Of a DNA stretch of 44,156 nt, positions 15,069 through 22,824 are shown piece after piece. Origin of the DNA: a virus; IMG/VR virus record IMGVR_UViG_3300039002_000011, positions 1 through 44,156 of that record, one strand, 5' to 3'. The notes under the pieces were generated by a model. The model was not told the DNA's origin. It made no database searches and worked only from the letters and a program-made list of their open reading frames with translations. Every line of letters begins with the position of its first letter. Within the stretch, counting starts at the first letter, position 1. A program made the position numbers and the translations under genes.

Positions 15069-16422
15069 GAAAATTCACTGCACTGATGGAGTGCTCTACG
15101 CTTGCCAACCGAGTTACGGCAATGGGGACAAGGACTCTCACAGGCAGTTCTGGAGTCAGTCAGTAAATCCTTATGGTCCGTATGCTGGCCTTCAGAGCAA
15201 ATTTACGAATTACGGGAGTTCTCTACTCCCAGATGCGTTTAATAACCACTGGAGAACGGCACTTAACCTCCAAATGGAAGGAACCCCAATCACCAGGTTC
15301 GCTATGGTGCATGACGATATCGTCCCGGAGTCCTTCTACATGGATAAACTCCTGGAGATATTGGACAACACGCCAGACGCCGACCTTGTAGCAGCAGCAT
15401 GCCCCATAAAAGACGCTCGGGGGCTAGTCAGTACGGCTATTGACGACCCAAACGATGAGTGGGAAGTGTTTCGGCGGTTCACTTTGCCAGAAATACACGA
15501 ATTGCCGGAGACTTTTTGTGCAAAAGACACTCTTTATCCCGATAAATTTCTGTTAGCCAACACCGGTTGCTGGGTTTGCCGGTTTGATCGACCCTGGCGA
15601 CACAAAATGTTCTTTGAAGTACGAACCAGGATGGTTTTCGTCATGAAAAACGGAGATGTTATCCCAGCGGCGGACTACCGGGAAGGTATGAGGGGGCGAT
15701 TTCAAAACCAGGTCATGCCGGAGGACTGGTTGTTCAGCCGTCTATTAGGGCAACTGGGTGGTAAAGTCTACATTACCCGAACAGTGGACATAAACCACAT
15801 AGGTAGTTACCCATACCCGAGCAAGAATCCTTCATGGGCTCAGTGGAATCGGGACGAGGGATTGACCAAGAAGTATGATATGGAGAACGGTCCGCCCATG
15901 ATTTCGGGGTGGTTGACCGAAGCTGAGGGACGACTGCTGGCGCAACTGGCTGCCGGTAAGTCCGTGCTGGAGATCGGCTCTTGGTGCGGGCTCTCTACCG
16001 TGTGGATGGCTCGAAAAGCCAGTATGGTAATAGCTGTGGACACGTTTGACGGAACAGGAACCGATAACCCAAGAAACACTCTCCGGGAGTTCCGTAACAA
16101 CATAGCCAAATACCAGGTAGAGGATAAGGTTAAGTACTGGGTAGGTCCAAGCCGGACCGCTCTACCCGACCTGGCAGGTTTCTTTGACTTCGCTTTCATC
16201 GACGGTGCGCATGACCCTAAGAGCATCCAGGAAGACTTCGATTTAGTCATCAGGACTATTCAGCATCATCCCGATGCGCTAATCGCGTTCCACGATTACG
16301 ACGCAGACTACCCCGAAGTGGTTGAGTTTGTGGATAACCTCTTGGCGGGGAATTACGACGTACACTCCCAGGCAGAGGCATTGATTGTTTTGAAACCCAA
16401 AATAAGAAAGATCGGAGGTTGA
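15061..16422 (+). CDS. Glycosyltransferase-like / SAM methyltransferase fusion
   Basis: 453 residues from ATG 15061 with AAGGAG; the longer open frame from 14974 has no start signal. Residues 1-285 resemble a GT-A-type transferase: FAMVHDDIVPESFYMDKLLE (an acidic metal-site pattern), AACPIKDARGLVSTA, TGCWVCRFDRPW and PEDWLFSRLLGQLGG, all shared with the protein at 42914. Residues about 310-450 are a class I methyltransferase: VLEIGSWCGLSTVWMA, VIAVDTFDG, FAFIDGAHD and AFHDYD. The fusion could add and methylate a sugar on the same glycan. Confidence 0.8.
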   Translation: MSEKIHCTDGVLYACQPSYGNGDKDSHRQFWSQSVNPYGPYAGLQSKFTNYGSSLLPDAFNNHWRTALNLQMEGTPITRFAMVHDDIVPESFYMDKLLEILDNTPDADLVAAACPIKDARGLVSTAIDDPNDEWEVFRRFTLPEIHELPETFCAKDTLYPDKFLLANTGCWVCRFDRPWRHKMFFEVRTRMVFVMKNGDVIPAADYREGMRGRFQNQVMPEDWLFSRLLGQLGGKVYITRTVDINHIGSYPYPSKNPSWAQWNRDEGLTKKYDMENGPPMISGWLTEAEGRLLAQLAAGKSVLEIGSWCGLSTVWMARKASMVIAVDTFDGTGTDNPRNTLREFRNNIAKYQVEDKVKYWVGPSRTALPDLAGFFDFAFIDGAHDPKSIQEDFDLVIRTIQHHPDALIAFHDYDADYPEVVEFVDNLLAGNYDVHSQAEALIVLKPKIRKIGG

Positions 16423-16424
16423 TC

Positions 16425-17168
16425 ATGGCATCGGAACCAGAAAAAATCGGCAAGCGTGGTCCCCAAGGTGGTGTCGAGATGGCTAAACTGCCGGTCGGAC
16501 GCCAGATACCAGAGGAAGGGCACTACATCAAGGACCCACCGGGGCGCAAAACCAACGTCCCTAACCCGCCCGCTATCGTTCCACCAGCAGCAGCGGCATG
16601 GATGACGGAAGTAGACAGCTACCTTGAGTCCAGGGGATGGGAAAAGGTAGGAGTCAGTGAAACCGGTATGGCTCTGTGGAAGGACCCGGAGGGTAGCACA
16701 CTCAATGCGGAGGAGTACCGGGAGATCATTCTCTCTGTGAACAAGGAAACAGGGCGCCCTGACGTTGTACGGCAAAAGATCCTGCCTCCCATCCCGTGGG
16801 AATACAGCACAATGGATGCCCTACGGCACCAGAAACAACGGGATATGTGGGCAGACTCAGCATCTCTCACTCCCTTGCAACGGCTGGAGAAGCTGGAAGC
16901 CAAGCACAACCGTATGCGCCGGGCATATGACCGGTTCATCGCGCTGACGGAGAAGGTTAAGCAGTCCAAACTGCCTACCATCGACCCGTCCAGCAGCTCC
17001 AACTACATGCAAAGCGTGTCCCAGGCTAACCACTACATCAGCAGCCTGAAGGACAAGCTACTTGTCGCTATCCAGGCGGCGAAGGCGGAGTACGAATCCG
17101 TAAAGCTCTCTGAGGATGAGATCAAACAGGCTCAGGAGTTCTGGAAGGAAAGGAAGGACAGTAAGTGA
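16425..17168 (+). CDS. Probable structural or assembly protein, coiled-coil
   Basis: 247 residues from ATG 16425, preceded by GGAGG. A proline-rich N-terminus is followed by a globular stretch (SYLESRGWEKVGVSETGMAL, a short strand-rich motif) and a long charged helix region (LEKLEAKHNRMRRAYDRFI ... KLSEDEIKQAQEFWKERK). No family recognised. Overlaps the next gene by 4 bases. Confidence 0.55.
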   Translation: MASEPEKIGKRGPQGGVEMAKLPVGRQIPEEGHYIKDPPGRKTNVPNPPAIVPPAAAAWMTEVDSYLESRGWEKVGVSETGMALWKDPEGSTLNAEEYREIILSVNKETGRPDVVRQKILPPIPWEYSTMDALRHQKQRDMWADSASLTPLQRLEKLEAKHNRMRRAYDRFIALTEKVKQSKLPTIDPSSSSNYMQSVSQANHYISSLKDKLLVAIQAAKAEYESVKLSEDEIKQAQEFWKERKDSK

Positions 17169-17386
17169 AAACACCGACCACTAACATAATCATCGAAAAA
17201 TGCGGTCCTCCCCCCTTTGAGCCGGGCGACATAGTTCGGTTCAAGGGGAGTGAGAATAGCATAGTTGTGCTATGGCTGAGCCCTTGCCTGGCAGACGGCT
17301 ATTGGGACGCTAACTGTACGTGGCTGGACGCCGACCTTCACAAGCAGGAGGAAACCATTCCCGTTATGGCCCTAGAAAAGGTCTGA
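17165..17386 (+). CDS. Small beta-barrel protein, DUF2158/YodC-like
   Basis: 73 residues from GTG 17165. PFEPGDIVRFKGSENSIVVL followed by CTWLDADLHKQEETIPVMAL resembles the DUF2158 pattern (F-x-G-D-x-V-x-L-K ... C-x-W ... F/L at the end). Such proteins are small SH3-like barrels of unknown role, common in phages. The match is by eye. Confidence 0.5.
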   Translation: MKTPTTNIIIEKCGPPPFEPGDIVRFKGSENSIVVLWLSPCLADGYWDANCTWLDADLHKQEETIPVMALEKV

Positions 17387-17399
17387 AGCGTGCTTCAGA
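17382..17399 (+). repeat. Perfect inverted repeat at the end of the 17165 gene
   Basis: TCTGAAGC (17382-17389) and GCTTCAGA (17392-17399) flank two bases. The left arm contains the stop codon. No T tract follows, so it is not a clear terminator; it may be an mRNA 3' hairpin or a site linked to the endonuclease remnant downstream. Confidence 0.5.
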
Positions 17400-17454
17400 A
17401 GGTTCCTACGGTGTAGTACCATAGAGGAAAGGGACTTAACGGGAGGATTCAGCC

Positions 17455-17577
17455 GTGCTAACGACCAGCGGAGTTTACCTAATTACCTGTACGCAGACTT
17501 ACAAAGTCTACGTAGGAAGCTCCGTGGATGTTGAGGAGCGCTTCCGATGCCACCGGCAGGAAAGCTGCCGCTGCTAG
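17455..17577 (+). pseudogene. GIY-YIG endonuclease remnant, N-terminal third only
   Basis: A frame of 40 residues starts at GTG 17455 after a strong GGGAGG. It reads SGVYLITCTQTYKVYVGSS, the GIY-YIG core, then DVEERFRCHRQ with the expected arginine and histidine. It stops at TAG 17575-17577, where a complete enzyme should continue for at least 100 residues. The next gene's context begins directly after. It is a decayed homing endonuclease, homologous in layout to the intact gene at 22186. Confidence 0.8.
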
Positions 17578-17598
17578 ATGGAGAAAGGAGTTTTCATC

Positions 17599-18636
17599 GT
17601 GTTAACAAATATCGAGAGTGTGACTAACTTACCGGGCTTGAATAATCCGGTGACGGCTCCTCTTATCTGGTTGAACAAACTAATAGGGGCTGCCGACCGT
17701 GCCATTAAGAAGTACTGCAAACGTGAACTGGAACTGACATTCTACGTAGAATTTCAATCCGGTACATCCGGCGATCTTACCCGTGACATAGCTTGCCGGG
17801 CATTTCCTGTTTGGTGCGGTCTACAGCAAGTCACGGCGCCTAGCATCGGTCAGACTCTTCCTCAGAGCACTATCAACGTCACGAGCACGCTTGGATTTCA
17901 TCCGGGGACCGGTGGTAACACTGGACCCGGATTTACTCCTAGCTTTACCATCCAAACCGCTCCGATTCCCGGACAAACTAACTTCGGTAACTCCAGTTAC
18001 CAACTCATCCAGTACACCGGAACCACGCCAACCTCATTCACCGGTTGTACGGGTGGCACCGGGGTTATCGCCGGCTCTACGATAGGGTCCCAAACATTCC
18101 CCCCTGTAGTATTCACTCCGTCCGTCTTCTTTGACAATGGCGGGTACTTCGGATTCAGCCAGGGGGGATTTGCGCCGGGGACTTTGATGGCGATAGGCAG
18201 CCAGTTTGCTCCTATCCTGGACAATGCCGGGGGTTCTGAAGCCAGCTTCCCCGGACAGTTCGTAAGCCATCGCGGTCTGATCCGTCGCATTGGTGGCGCA
18301 GGGCAGGGGTTCATTGGCTTCTATCCAGAGAACTTCTACTCAGGAAAGCTCAGCGCCTTCCGAATGCCAACGTGGCCAAGAGGTGACGGCAACATCCAGA
18401 TTCAGTATGCAGCCGGCTACCAGCAAGGACGTATTCCCGCTGATCTTGAAGAAGCATGCAACATGCTCGTTGCCTACATGGTGCGTAACCATCCTTCTGG
18501 CTCTTCTCTCTCCAGCGAAAGCCTTGGCGCTTACACTTACAGTGTGCTGGACCGTAAGGGGGATGAACCTCAAGAAATGGGACATATCAAACAACTTCTA
18601 TCCGGCTACCGGGAAATATCCATAGGTTGGCCGTGA
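17599..18636 (+). CDS. Head-tail connector protein (HK97 gp6-like) with a large insertion
   Basis: 345 residues from GTG 17599, with AAGGAG 10 bases upstream; an ATG at 17578 abuts the remnant gene and lacks a ribosome site. The N-terminus (LNKLIGAADRAIKKYCKREL) and C-terminus (GRIPADLEEACNMLVAYMV ... YREISIGWP) match gp6-like connectors that join the portal ring to the tail. Such proteins are usually 100-200 residues. Here a glycine-, threonine- and phenylalanine-rich insert of about 170 residues (GFHPGTGGNTGPGF ...) lies in the middle, perhaps a surface-exposed domain. Confidence 0.75.
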   Translation: MLTNIESVTNLPGLNNPVTAPLIWLNKLIGAADRAIKKYCKRELELTFYVEFQSGTSGDLTRDIACRAFPVWCGLQQVTAPSIGQTLPQSTINVTSTLGFHPGTGGNTGPGFTPSFTIQTAPIPGQTNFGNSSYQLIQYTGTTPTSFTGCTGGTGVIAGSTIGSQTFPPVVFTPSVFFDNGGYFGFSQGGFAPGTLMAIGSQFAPILDNAGGSEASFPGQFVSHRGLIRRIGGAGQGFIGFYPENFYSGKLSAFRMPTWPRGDGNIQIQYAAGYQQGRIPADLEEACNMLVAYMVRNHPSGSSLSSESLGAYTYSVLDRKGDEPQEMGHIKQLLSGYREISIGWP

Positions 18637-18651
18637 GATTCAAGGAGCAAC

Positions 18652-18826
18652 ATGAGCGAAGAAACTAACTACGGCGGAGGCAGACCTTTACAACCGGTTA
18701 GAGGCAATAGGACATAAACTAGAACGTCCGGCACTGCGCCCCACGGAAACAATTACTACTGTGGTGGAGATGGTCAAGGAACCGAAGGTCAAAGAATCTA
18801 TTCCTTATTGGTTGATAACCGAATGA
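18652..18826 (+). pseudogene. Small gene with an apparent frameshift near its start
   Basis: ATG 18652 has AAGGAG but reads only 21 residues before a stop. From 18656 the +1 frame is open and looks coding (LTTAEADLYNRLEAIGHKL), ending at TGA 18824-18826, which overlaps the next start as ATGA. Removing one A from the AAA run at about 18664-18666 would join both parts into a protein of about 56 residues. Either a real mutation, a sequencing or assembly error, or an unusual recoding site. Confidence 0.6.
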
Positions 18827-19203
18827 GCCTTCAGTCTACGATGATGGATGCAACGTGTCTTGGGTATCGCCCCTCTATCGCACAGGACGTAGCGAGAGGC
18901 ACTACCCAGGACCCGTTCCGTCTTATCCTTGGTTCTACTCAACCTGGCGGAGTACTAGCCGGTGTACCTTGCTCCGTCCAGGAAACCGGTGTGGACGTAA
19001 AACTGTTCTGGATGCAAAGGAATGCTGTGGTAGATACTACTATCTACTTCATACAAGACCCTGGTTTGGAGCCAAATGACATTGCGGTAGTCACGGATCG
19101 CACCGGCAATACGACCACATACAAGGTGAAGGGCAGGGCTCAGCCGGTGGGTAGGGGCGTGCTATGGCATCTTCAAGCTGAACATACAAGAGCGCCACGT
19201 TAA
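18823..19203 (+). CDS. Head completion / head-tail adaptor protein
   Basis: 126 residues from ATG 18823, coupled by ATGA to the preceding small frame; an in-frame TTG at 18808 is less likely. DPFRLILG, GVPCSVQETG and DIAVVTDRTGNTTTYKV form a beta-rich layout typical of small head-closure or stopper proteins, and the position between the gp6-like and gp10-like genes agrees. No enzyme motif. Confidence 0.6.
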   Translation: MSLQSTMMDATCLGYRPSIAQDVARGTTQDPFRLILGSTQPGGVLAGVPCSVQETGVDVKLFWMQRNAVVDTTIYFIQDPGLEPNDIAVVTDRTGNTTTYKVKGRAQPVGRGVLWHLQAEHTRAPR

Positions 19204-19217
19204 CGCGGAGGTGCGAC

Positions 19218-19490
19218 ATGGGAAGTACAGAACAAACAGCCAAACAACTCGATAGATGGGTTTGGGCTGTCGTATCCGCTATGGCTCTGATCATCTTCAC
19301 CGGCGGGACAACATTCCTGACCATAATTCATAGCCAGGTTCAAGCGCTGGAAAGTCATGTATCAAGACAGGGTGAGCGTTTAGCATCCCTGGAGACACAG
19401 AACACGATTTCAGAGAAGAGGCTGGAACGTATCGAACAGAAGATTGACCAACTCCTGGAAACCAGGATGAAAGCCAATGGCAACCACTAA
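19218..19490 (+). CDS. Membrane-anchored coiled-coil protein (possible holin or lysis factor)
   Basis: 90 residues with one transmembrane helix (about 14-36, WVWAVVSAMALIIFTGGTTF) followed by a long coiled coil with LESHVSRQGERLASLE and RLERIEQKIDQLLE heptads. GGAGG lies upstream of ATG 19218. Proteins with one membrane helix and a coiled coil are often called XhlA-like or holin-associated. Its position inside the neck operon is unusual for lysis genes. It overlaps the next gene by 14 bases. Confidence 0.6.
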   Translation: MGSTEQTAKQLDRWVWAVVSAMALIIFTGGTTFLTIIHSQVQALESHVSRQGERLASLETQNTISEKRLERIEQKIDQLLETRMKANGNH

Positions 19491-19995
19491 CCAGGAAAAA
19501 GCCCGTAGGCTTGCCGAGAAGATCGCCGGGCAGATAGCCCGTGGAGCCGGTAAAGGGCTCAATGCGGGCAGGGCTTTCCTTGTCTCCAGAATCAAAGAGG
19601 CTCTGAGCGTTCCAGCTCCAAGGAGGGCTATCCGTGGCGCCCCTAGACCTGGCAAGAAACTTGGACCAATTATTCGCTACGTAGCCACTACTCCCGCCCG
19701 TCCTGGCGCCCCTCCAAGGAAACTCAGCGGTCGTCTACGCACTTCAGTAACTAGCGTAATGATCGGTGACAATATCGCAGTCATTGGCACCAACGCCCGA
19801 GCAGACCCTACCCCTAAATACCCTGGCGGTTTCAACTACCCGTTGTATCATGAAATAAAGGGAGTGTACAAGCGTAGTGGTAATCATCCGTTCATGGCTC
19901 CCACAGCCAGGAAGTGGAGGGGGGCTCTGGCGGTGATCATAGGTAGGGCGGCTTACTCATTCATAGTAGCGGGTAGGACGGAGGCAACTCCGTAA
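19477..19995 (+). CDS. HK97 gp10-like neck/tail protein
   Basis: 172 residues. The block PARPGAPPRKLSGRLRTSV, then AVIGTNARADP, YPLYHEIKGVY and NHPFMAPTARKW match the gp10-like family: a basic region, 'LSGRLR-S', a G-T-N strand, an acidic residue before G, and 'HPFM-PT'. These proteins bridge the neck and the tail tube. N-terminal lysine/arginine-rich extension. The start overlaps the coiled-coil gene. Confidence 0.8.
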   Translation: MATTNQEKARRLAEKIAGQIARGAGKGLNAGRAFLVSRIKEALSVPAPRRAIRGAPRPGKKLGPIIRYVATTPARPGAPPRKLSGRLRTSVTSVMIGDNIAVIGTNARADPTPKYPGGFNYPLYHEIKGVYKRSGNHPFMAPTARKWRGALAVIIGRAAYSFIVAGRTEATP

Positions 19996-20001
19996 AAACA
20001 G

Positions 20002-20499
20002 GTGCCAGCTCCTATCATATCCGGGCTGATCAACTTCCTTACCTCCAACCTATCGTTAGTGGTGTGGGACGGAGAAGTACCGAGATATGACCCAGCGAAC
20101 AATCCTATCCAGCCCAACACCAATGTCATTCCCACGGTGTGGCCCGCTGTCCGCGTGATCATGACGGATGAGGGATTTGATCGTGAGTGGACCACGGAAG
20201 ACGCTTACACCGATACTGGTGAAATCGTAATTCAAACGTGGACCACGAACAGGGCGGACCTTGAAACTGCCCTTACAAACATAGAACTCCTCTGTGCTCA
20301 GGCTACTCTATGGGAAACCATAGCCTTAGCAGGAGATCAGCGCAATCCTCAGTACGTTATCCAAATGCTGCTTAACAAATGGACTGCCGTAGCAGACTGG
20401 GGACCGGAGGGACAGGAGAGGACGGATCAGAGCGAGTTGCTCTATCGCGGGGATCTACACTACTACGTACAGATACACGGGGCTGTGAGTACTCTTTAA
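20002..20499 (+). CDS. Tail terminator / tail completion protein
   Basis: 165 residues from GTG 20002 with only a weak ribosome site. A beta/alpha layout (PAVRVIMTDEGFD, GEIVIQTWTTN, a helix LETALTNIELLCAQ) ends in LLYRGDLHYYVQIHGAVSTL, a pattern of tail terminator proteins that cap the tail tube. It directly follows the gp10-like gene, the expected place. Confidence 0.6.
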   Translation: MPAPIISGLINFLTSNLSLVVWDGEVPRYDPANNPIQPNTNVIPTVWPAVRVIMTDEGFDREWTTEDAYTDTGEIVIQTWTTNRADLETALTNIELLCAQATLWETIALAGDQRNPQYVIQMLLNKWTAVADWGPEGQERTDQSELLYRGDLHYYVQIHGAVSTL

Positions 20500-20510
20500 G
20501 AGGAGATGGG

Positions 20511-20612
20511 ATGGTAGGTGATATACAAGTTTGGTGCCCATTGACGGACACGGATATAGTATTCCGCAGAACAGACTTTCTTGGCAAGTCTTGGAAATCC
20601 ATTCCTATGTAG
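20511..20612 (+). CDS. Microprotein, 33 residues
   Basis: ATG 20511 follows AGGAG and gives a 33-residue protein (GDIQVWCPLTDTDIVFRRTD). It fits exactly in the gap between its neighbours. No family recognised. Confidence 0.45.
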   Translation: MVGDIQVWCPLTDTDIVFRRTDFLGKSWKSIPM

Positions 20613-20625
20613 AAAGGATCATACT

Positions 20626-20997
20626 ATGATTCAGGTAGGGGATAGGGTGTTGTACGTGCCGCATGAGTGCCATGCTCTTGAGGCGAATGCGAACGGTGAG
20701 TACCCGTGGGAAATGGAATATACCCATCCAAACGGCAAGAAAGAGATCTTGGTAGGGGAAAGGATACCTCAAGTCATTGCCGCTATCAAGCGATTCCCCG
20801 ATCCTTCTGAGGAGAGGAAGAAACTCAAGTTCTTGTATCCGTGCAAGACCTGGAGTGCCACAGTTACGGCGGTGCATGAAAACGGAACAGTGAGCCTTGA
20901 CGTGCAAAGCAATAACGGCGGTGTGACTCTTCAGTATGACAACATCCCACTGGATGAAGTCCAGAAGAATCCCCACACTTGCCATAAGGAGGGGTAA
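20626..20997 (+). CDS. Small conserved-type phage protein with SH3-like start
   Basis: 123 residues from ATG 20626 with AAAGGA upstream. It starts IQVGDRVLYVPHECHA and ends with SATVTAVHENGTVSLDVQSN, which reads like a small beta-barrel chromo/SH3-type fold with an inserted helix (ERIPQVIAAIKRF). Function unknown; four bases before the next gene. Confidence 0.55.
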   Translation: MIQVGDRVLYVPHECHALEANANGEYPWEMEYTHPNGKKEILVGERIPQVIAAIKRFPDPSEERKKLKFLYPCKTWSATVTAVHENGTVSLDVQSNNGGVTLQYDNIPLDEVQKNPHTCHKEG

Positions 20998-21000
20998 ACG

Positions 21001-21807
21001 ATGGCGGGTATTAGTACTCTGGTAGGGACTATCTCTACCGAAGTCAAATGGCAGGCTAGTAACAACCTGACTGGTATCGTTTACTCTCCTGTCTCTAACC
21101 CAGGAGATATCAGGAAAAATTACAACCTGGGGACTGCTGCCGCTAATGGGGCAAGTGGCGGGGCAGATGAGTTCTTCAGTTTCCAACAGACCATAGCTCC
21201 GGGCGGCTCTGTTACCATTGATCTTACCCAGATGACGAATATTCTCCAGCAAACCACGGTGAATATCGCTCGTATAAAAGGGTATCAGATCCGGCTTTTG
21301 AGCACAACCGATGACTCCACCATCACGGCGCCGGCTGCGGCTAGTGTCACAGTCACCAATACTATCGACGTTCCCAACCAGCTAGACTTCGGCTCTCCTG
21401 GCAGCGGTCTTACCATCACTATTACGACTTCAGCCGGAGCACTAGCTACTGTAGCCATAGCAGCGGCGGGCAGCGGCTATCAGCCCAGCGCTACATTTAC
21501 CGTCACGGTCAACCAGGCTGGCGGCAGCGGTGGTGTTATCGCAGTCACCACAAATGCCTCTGGAGTTCCCCAGTCAGCAGCCATTGCCAACAGCGCGGGT
21601 GGAACTGGTTACGCCAATGCCAGCGGACTACCGACTACCCAGCTTGGCAGCTACACCATCTTGAGCGGTGGCGCTCATATGTACTTTGACCCCTCAGCGT
21701 CGGGTTTCGTTACAGTCAGCGCCACAGCCAAGAAGCTCAAGATTTACAACATGGACGGAGTGAACACGGCTACCCTGGAAATCTCGATATTCGGAGCCAC
21801 AACCTAA
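21001..21807 (+). CDS. Virion beta-rich protein with glycine/serine/threonine-rich insert
   Basis: 268 residues. The outer parts form one beta domain (EVKWQASNNLTGIV ... SGFVTVSATAKKLKIYNMD, then TATLEISIFG). The middle (about 130-210) is a low-complexity Ig- or fibre-like segment, VAIAAAGSGYQPSATFTVTV and GGTGYANASGL, a pattern common in phage tail and decoration proteins. Position after the tail terminator suggests a tail or neck surface protein. The stop overlaps the next ATG (TAATG). Confidence 0.55.
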   Translation: MAGISTLVGTISTEVKWQASNNLTGIVYSPVSNPGDIRKNYNLGTAAANGASGGADEFFSFQQTIAPGGSVTIDLTQMTNILQQTTVNIARIKGYQIRLLSTTDDSTITAPAAASVTVTNTIDVPNQLDFGSPGSGLTITITTSAGALATVAIAAAGSGYQPSATFTVTVNQAGGSGGVIAVTTNASGVPQSAAIANSAGGTGYANASGLPTTQLGSYTILSGGAHMYFDPSASGFVTVSATAKKLKIYNMDGVNTATLEISIFGATT

Positions 21808-21905
21808 TGGGTAAAGATATATGTTTCGCCTTGTCGCTAGCGGGGTGGCTAGCTATTGGTGCCTTGGTAGCGGTTTACATCTGGGTGCTGTATGTACCCA
21901 AGTGA
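21807..21905 (+). CDS. Single-pass membrane microprotein, 32 residues
   Basis: ATG 21807 overlaps the previous stop. Nearly the whole protein is a membrane helix (ALSLAGWLAIGALVAVYIWV), with Lys-Asp before it and Pro-Lys at the end. Possible holin partner of the next gene; inference only. Confidence 0.55.
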   Translation: MGKDICFALSLAGWLAIGALVAVYIWVLYVPK

Positions 21906-21938
21906 GGAGAGCGTGGAAGAGGACCCCGGAGGTAGCCC

Positions 21939-22193
21939 GTGCTTCATGTTGTGGCGTTTGCTCTATCGCTGGCTATCGATTATGCAGCGGTTCAGTACGT
22001 GGTTGCCGCAAACAAACGTAGTTACGGTGGTGCATGTGGTGCCGCCATTTTCTCCGGGCTGCTTTTCGTTCTGGGGTACTACTCCTACAAGGTCTGCTTT
22101 AGGTACGGAGAAGAGTACGTAATCCCAACAGCGATGGGTCATATGATCGGCTCATTTCTGGGAGTCATAAGTGGAATGCGGAAAGATGTGTAA
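21939..22193 (+). CDS. Small multi-pass membrane protein
   Basis: 84 residues from GTG 21939 with CGGAGG upstream. Three hydrophobic segments (VAFALSLAIDYAAVQYVVAA, AAIFSGLLFVLGYYSYKV, AMGHMIGSFLGVISGM) separated by a basic loop. Similar small membrane proteins occur in many phages next to tail genes, with unknown role; a holin is possible. Overlaps the GIY-YIG gene by 8 bases. Confidence 0.6.
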   Translation: MLHVVAFALSLAIDYAAVQYVVAANKRSYGGACGAAIFSGLLFVLGYYSYKVCFRYGEEYVIPTAMGHMIGSFLGVISGMRKDV

Positions 22194-22824
22194 CACGGGT
22201 GTTTACTGCTGGAAGAACAAAGTAAACGGAAAGGTGTACGTGGGTTCAGCCTCACAATGCTTTTCACGGAGAAAGTCCGCGCATCTACGAAACCTAAAAA
22301 ACGGGGTTCATTGGAACGAGCATCTGCAACGAGCATGGAACAAGTATCCTGGCGCATTCGTGTTCCAAGTTCTGGAGCGATGTTCCCCGGATCTAGCTGT
22401 TGTTCGGGAACAGTACTGGATTGACAAACTTAAATCGGCAAACCCGGAATACGGGTACAACTTATCACCCACAGCCGGGAGTAGCCTGGGTACAAAGATG
22501 ACGGATCGGCAGAAGGAGCGATACAGAACGGCAGCAAAAGAAAGGGCAAAGCTTCCCCAAGTAAAGGCGGGAATAGAAGCATTCAAACAGCGTTTGGTGA
22601 CAGACAATCCAAACCGTAGTTCGGAGCCTGAAGTTAGGGCTAAAATTTCTGCATCCCTTCGGGGCAAACGGCAGTCCCCGGAAACCATAGCTAAGCGTGT
22701 AGCATCACTCAAAGGTAAGAAAAGAACTGCTGAGCATCGGGCGAGGATGTCCGCAGTTGCCCTTGCTAATCGGGAAAACCGTCGCAAGGCCGCACTAAAG
22801 CGATGGCATGGAATTACCGCCTAA
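22186..22824 (+). CDS. GIY-YIG homing endonuclease with NUMOD3 repeats
   Basis: 212 residues from ATG 22186. TGVYCWKNKVNGKVYVGSA is the GIY-YIG core; RRKSAHLRNL has the catalytic arginine and WNEHLQRAW follows; REQYWIDKLK carries the acidic metal ligand; GYNLSPTAG ends the nuclease domain. The C-terminal half holds repeated NUMOD3 DNA-binding motifs (VRAKISASLRGKRQSPETI, KRVASLKGKKRTAEHRARM). It appears intact. It overlaps the upstream membrane gene by 8 bases and the downstream gene by 17, so it is seamlessly fitted into the operon. Confidence 0.92.
   Translation: MCNTGVYCWKNKVNGKVYVGSASQCFSRRKSAHLRNLKNGVHWNEHLQRAWNKYPGAFVFQVLERCSPDLAVVREQYWIDKLKSANPEYGYNLSPTAGSSLGTKMTDRQKERYRTAAKERAKLPQVKAGIEAFKQRLVTDNPNRSSEPEVRAKISASLRGKRQSPETIAKRVASLKGKKRTAEHRARMSAVALANRENRRKAALKRWHGITA

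Noticed and set aside
17382-17399. TCTGAAGC/GCTTCAGA as a terminator
   Set aside because: No T tract follows the stem.
18652-18717. 21-residue peptide as a separate real gene
   Set aside because: The +1 frame beyond it is far more coding-like and couples to the next gene, so a frameshifted gene is the better reading.
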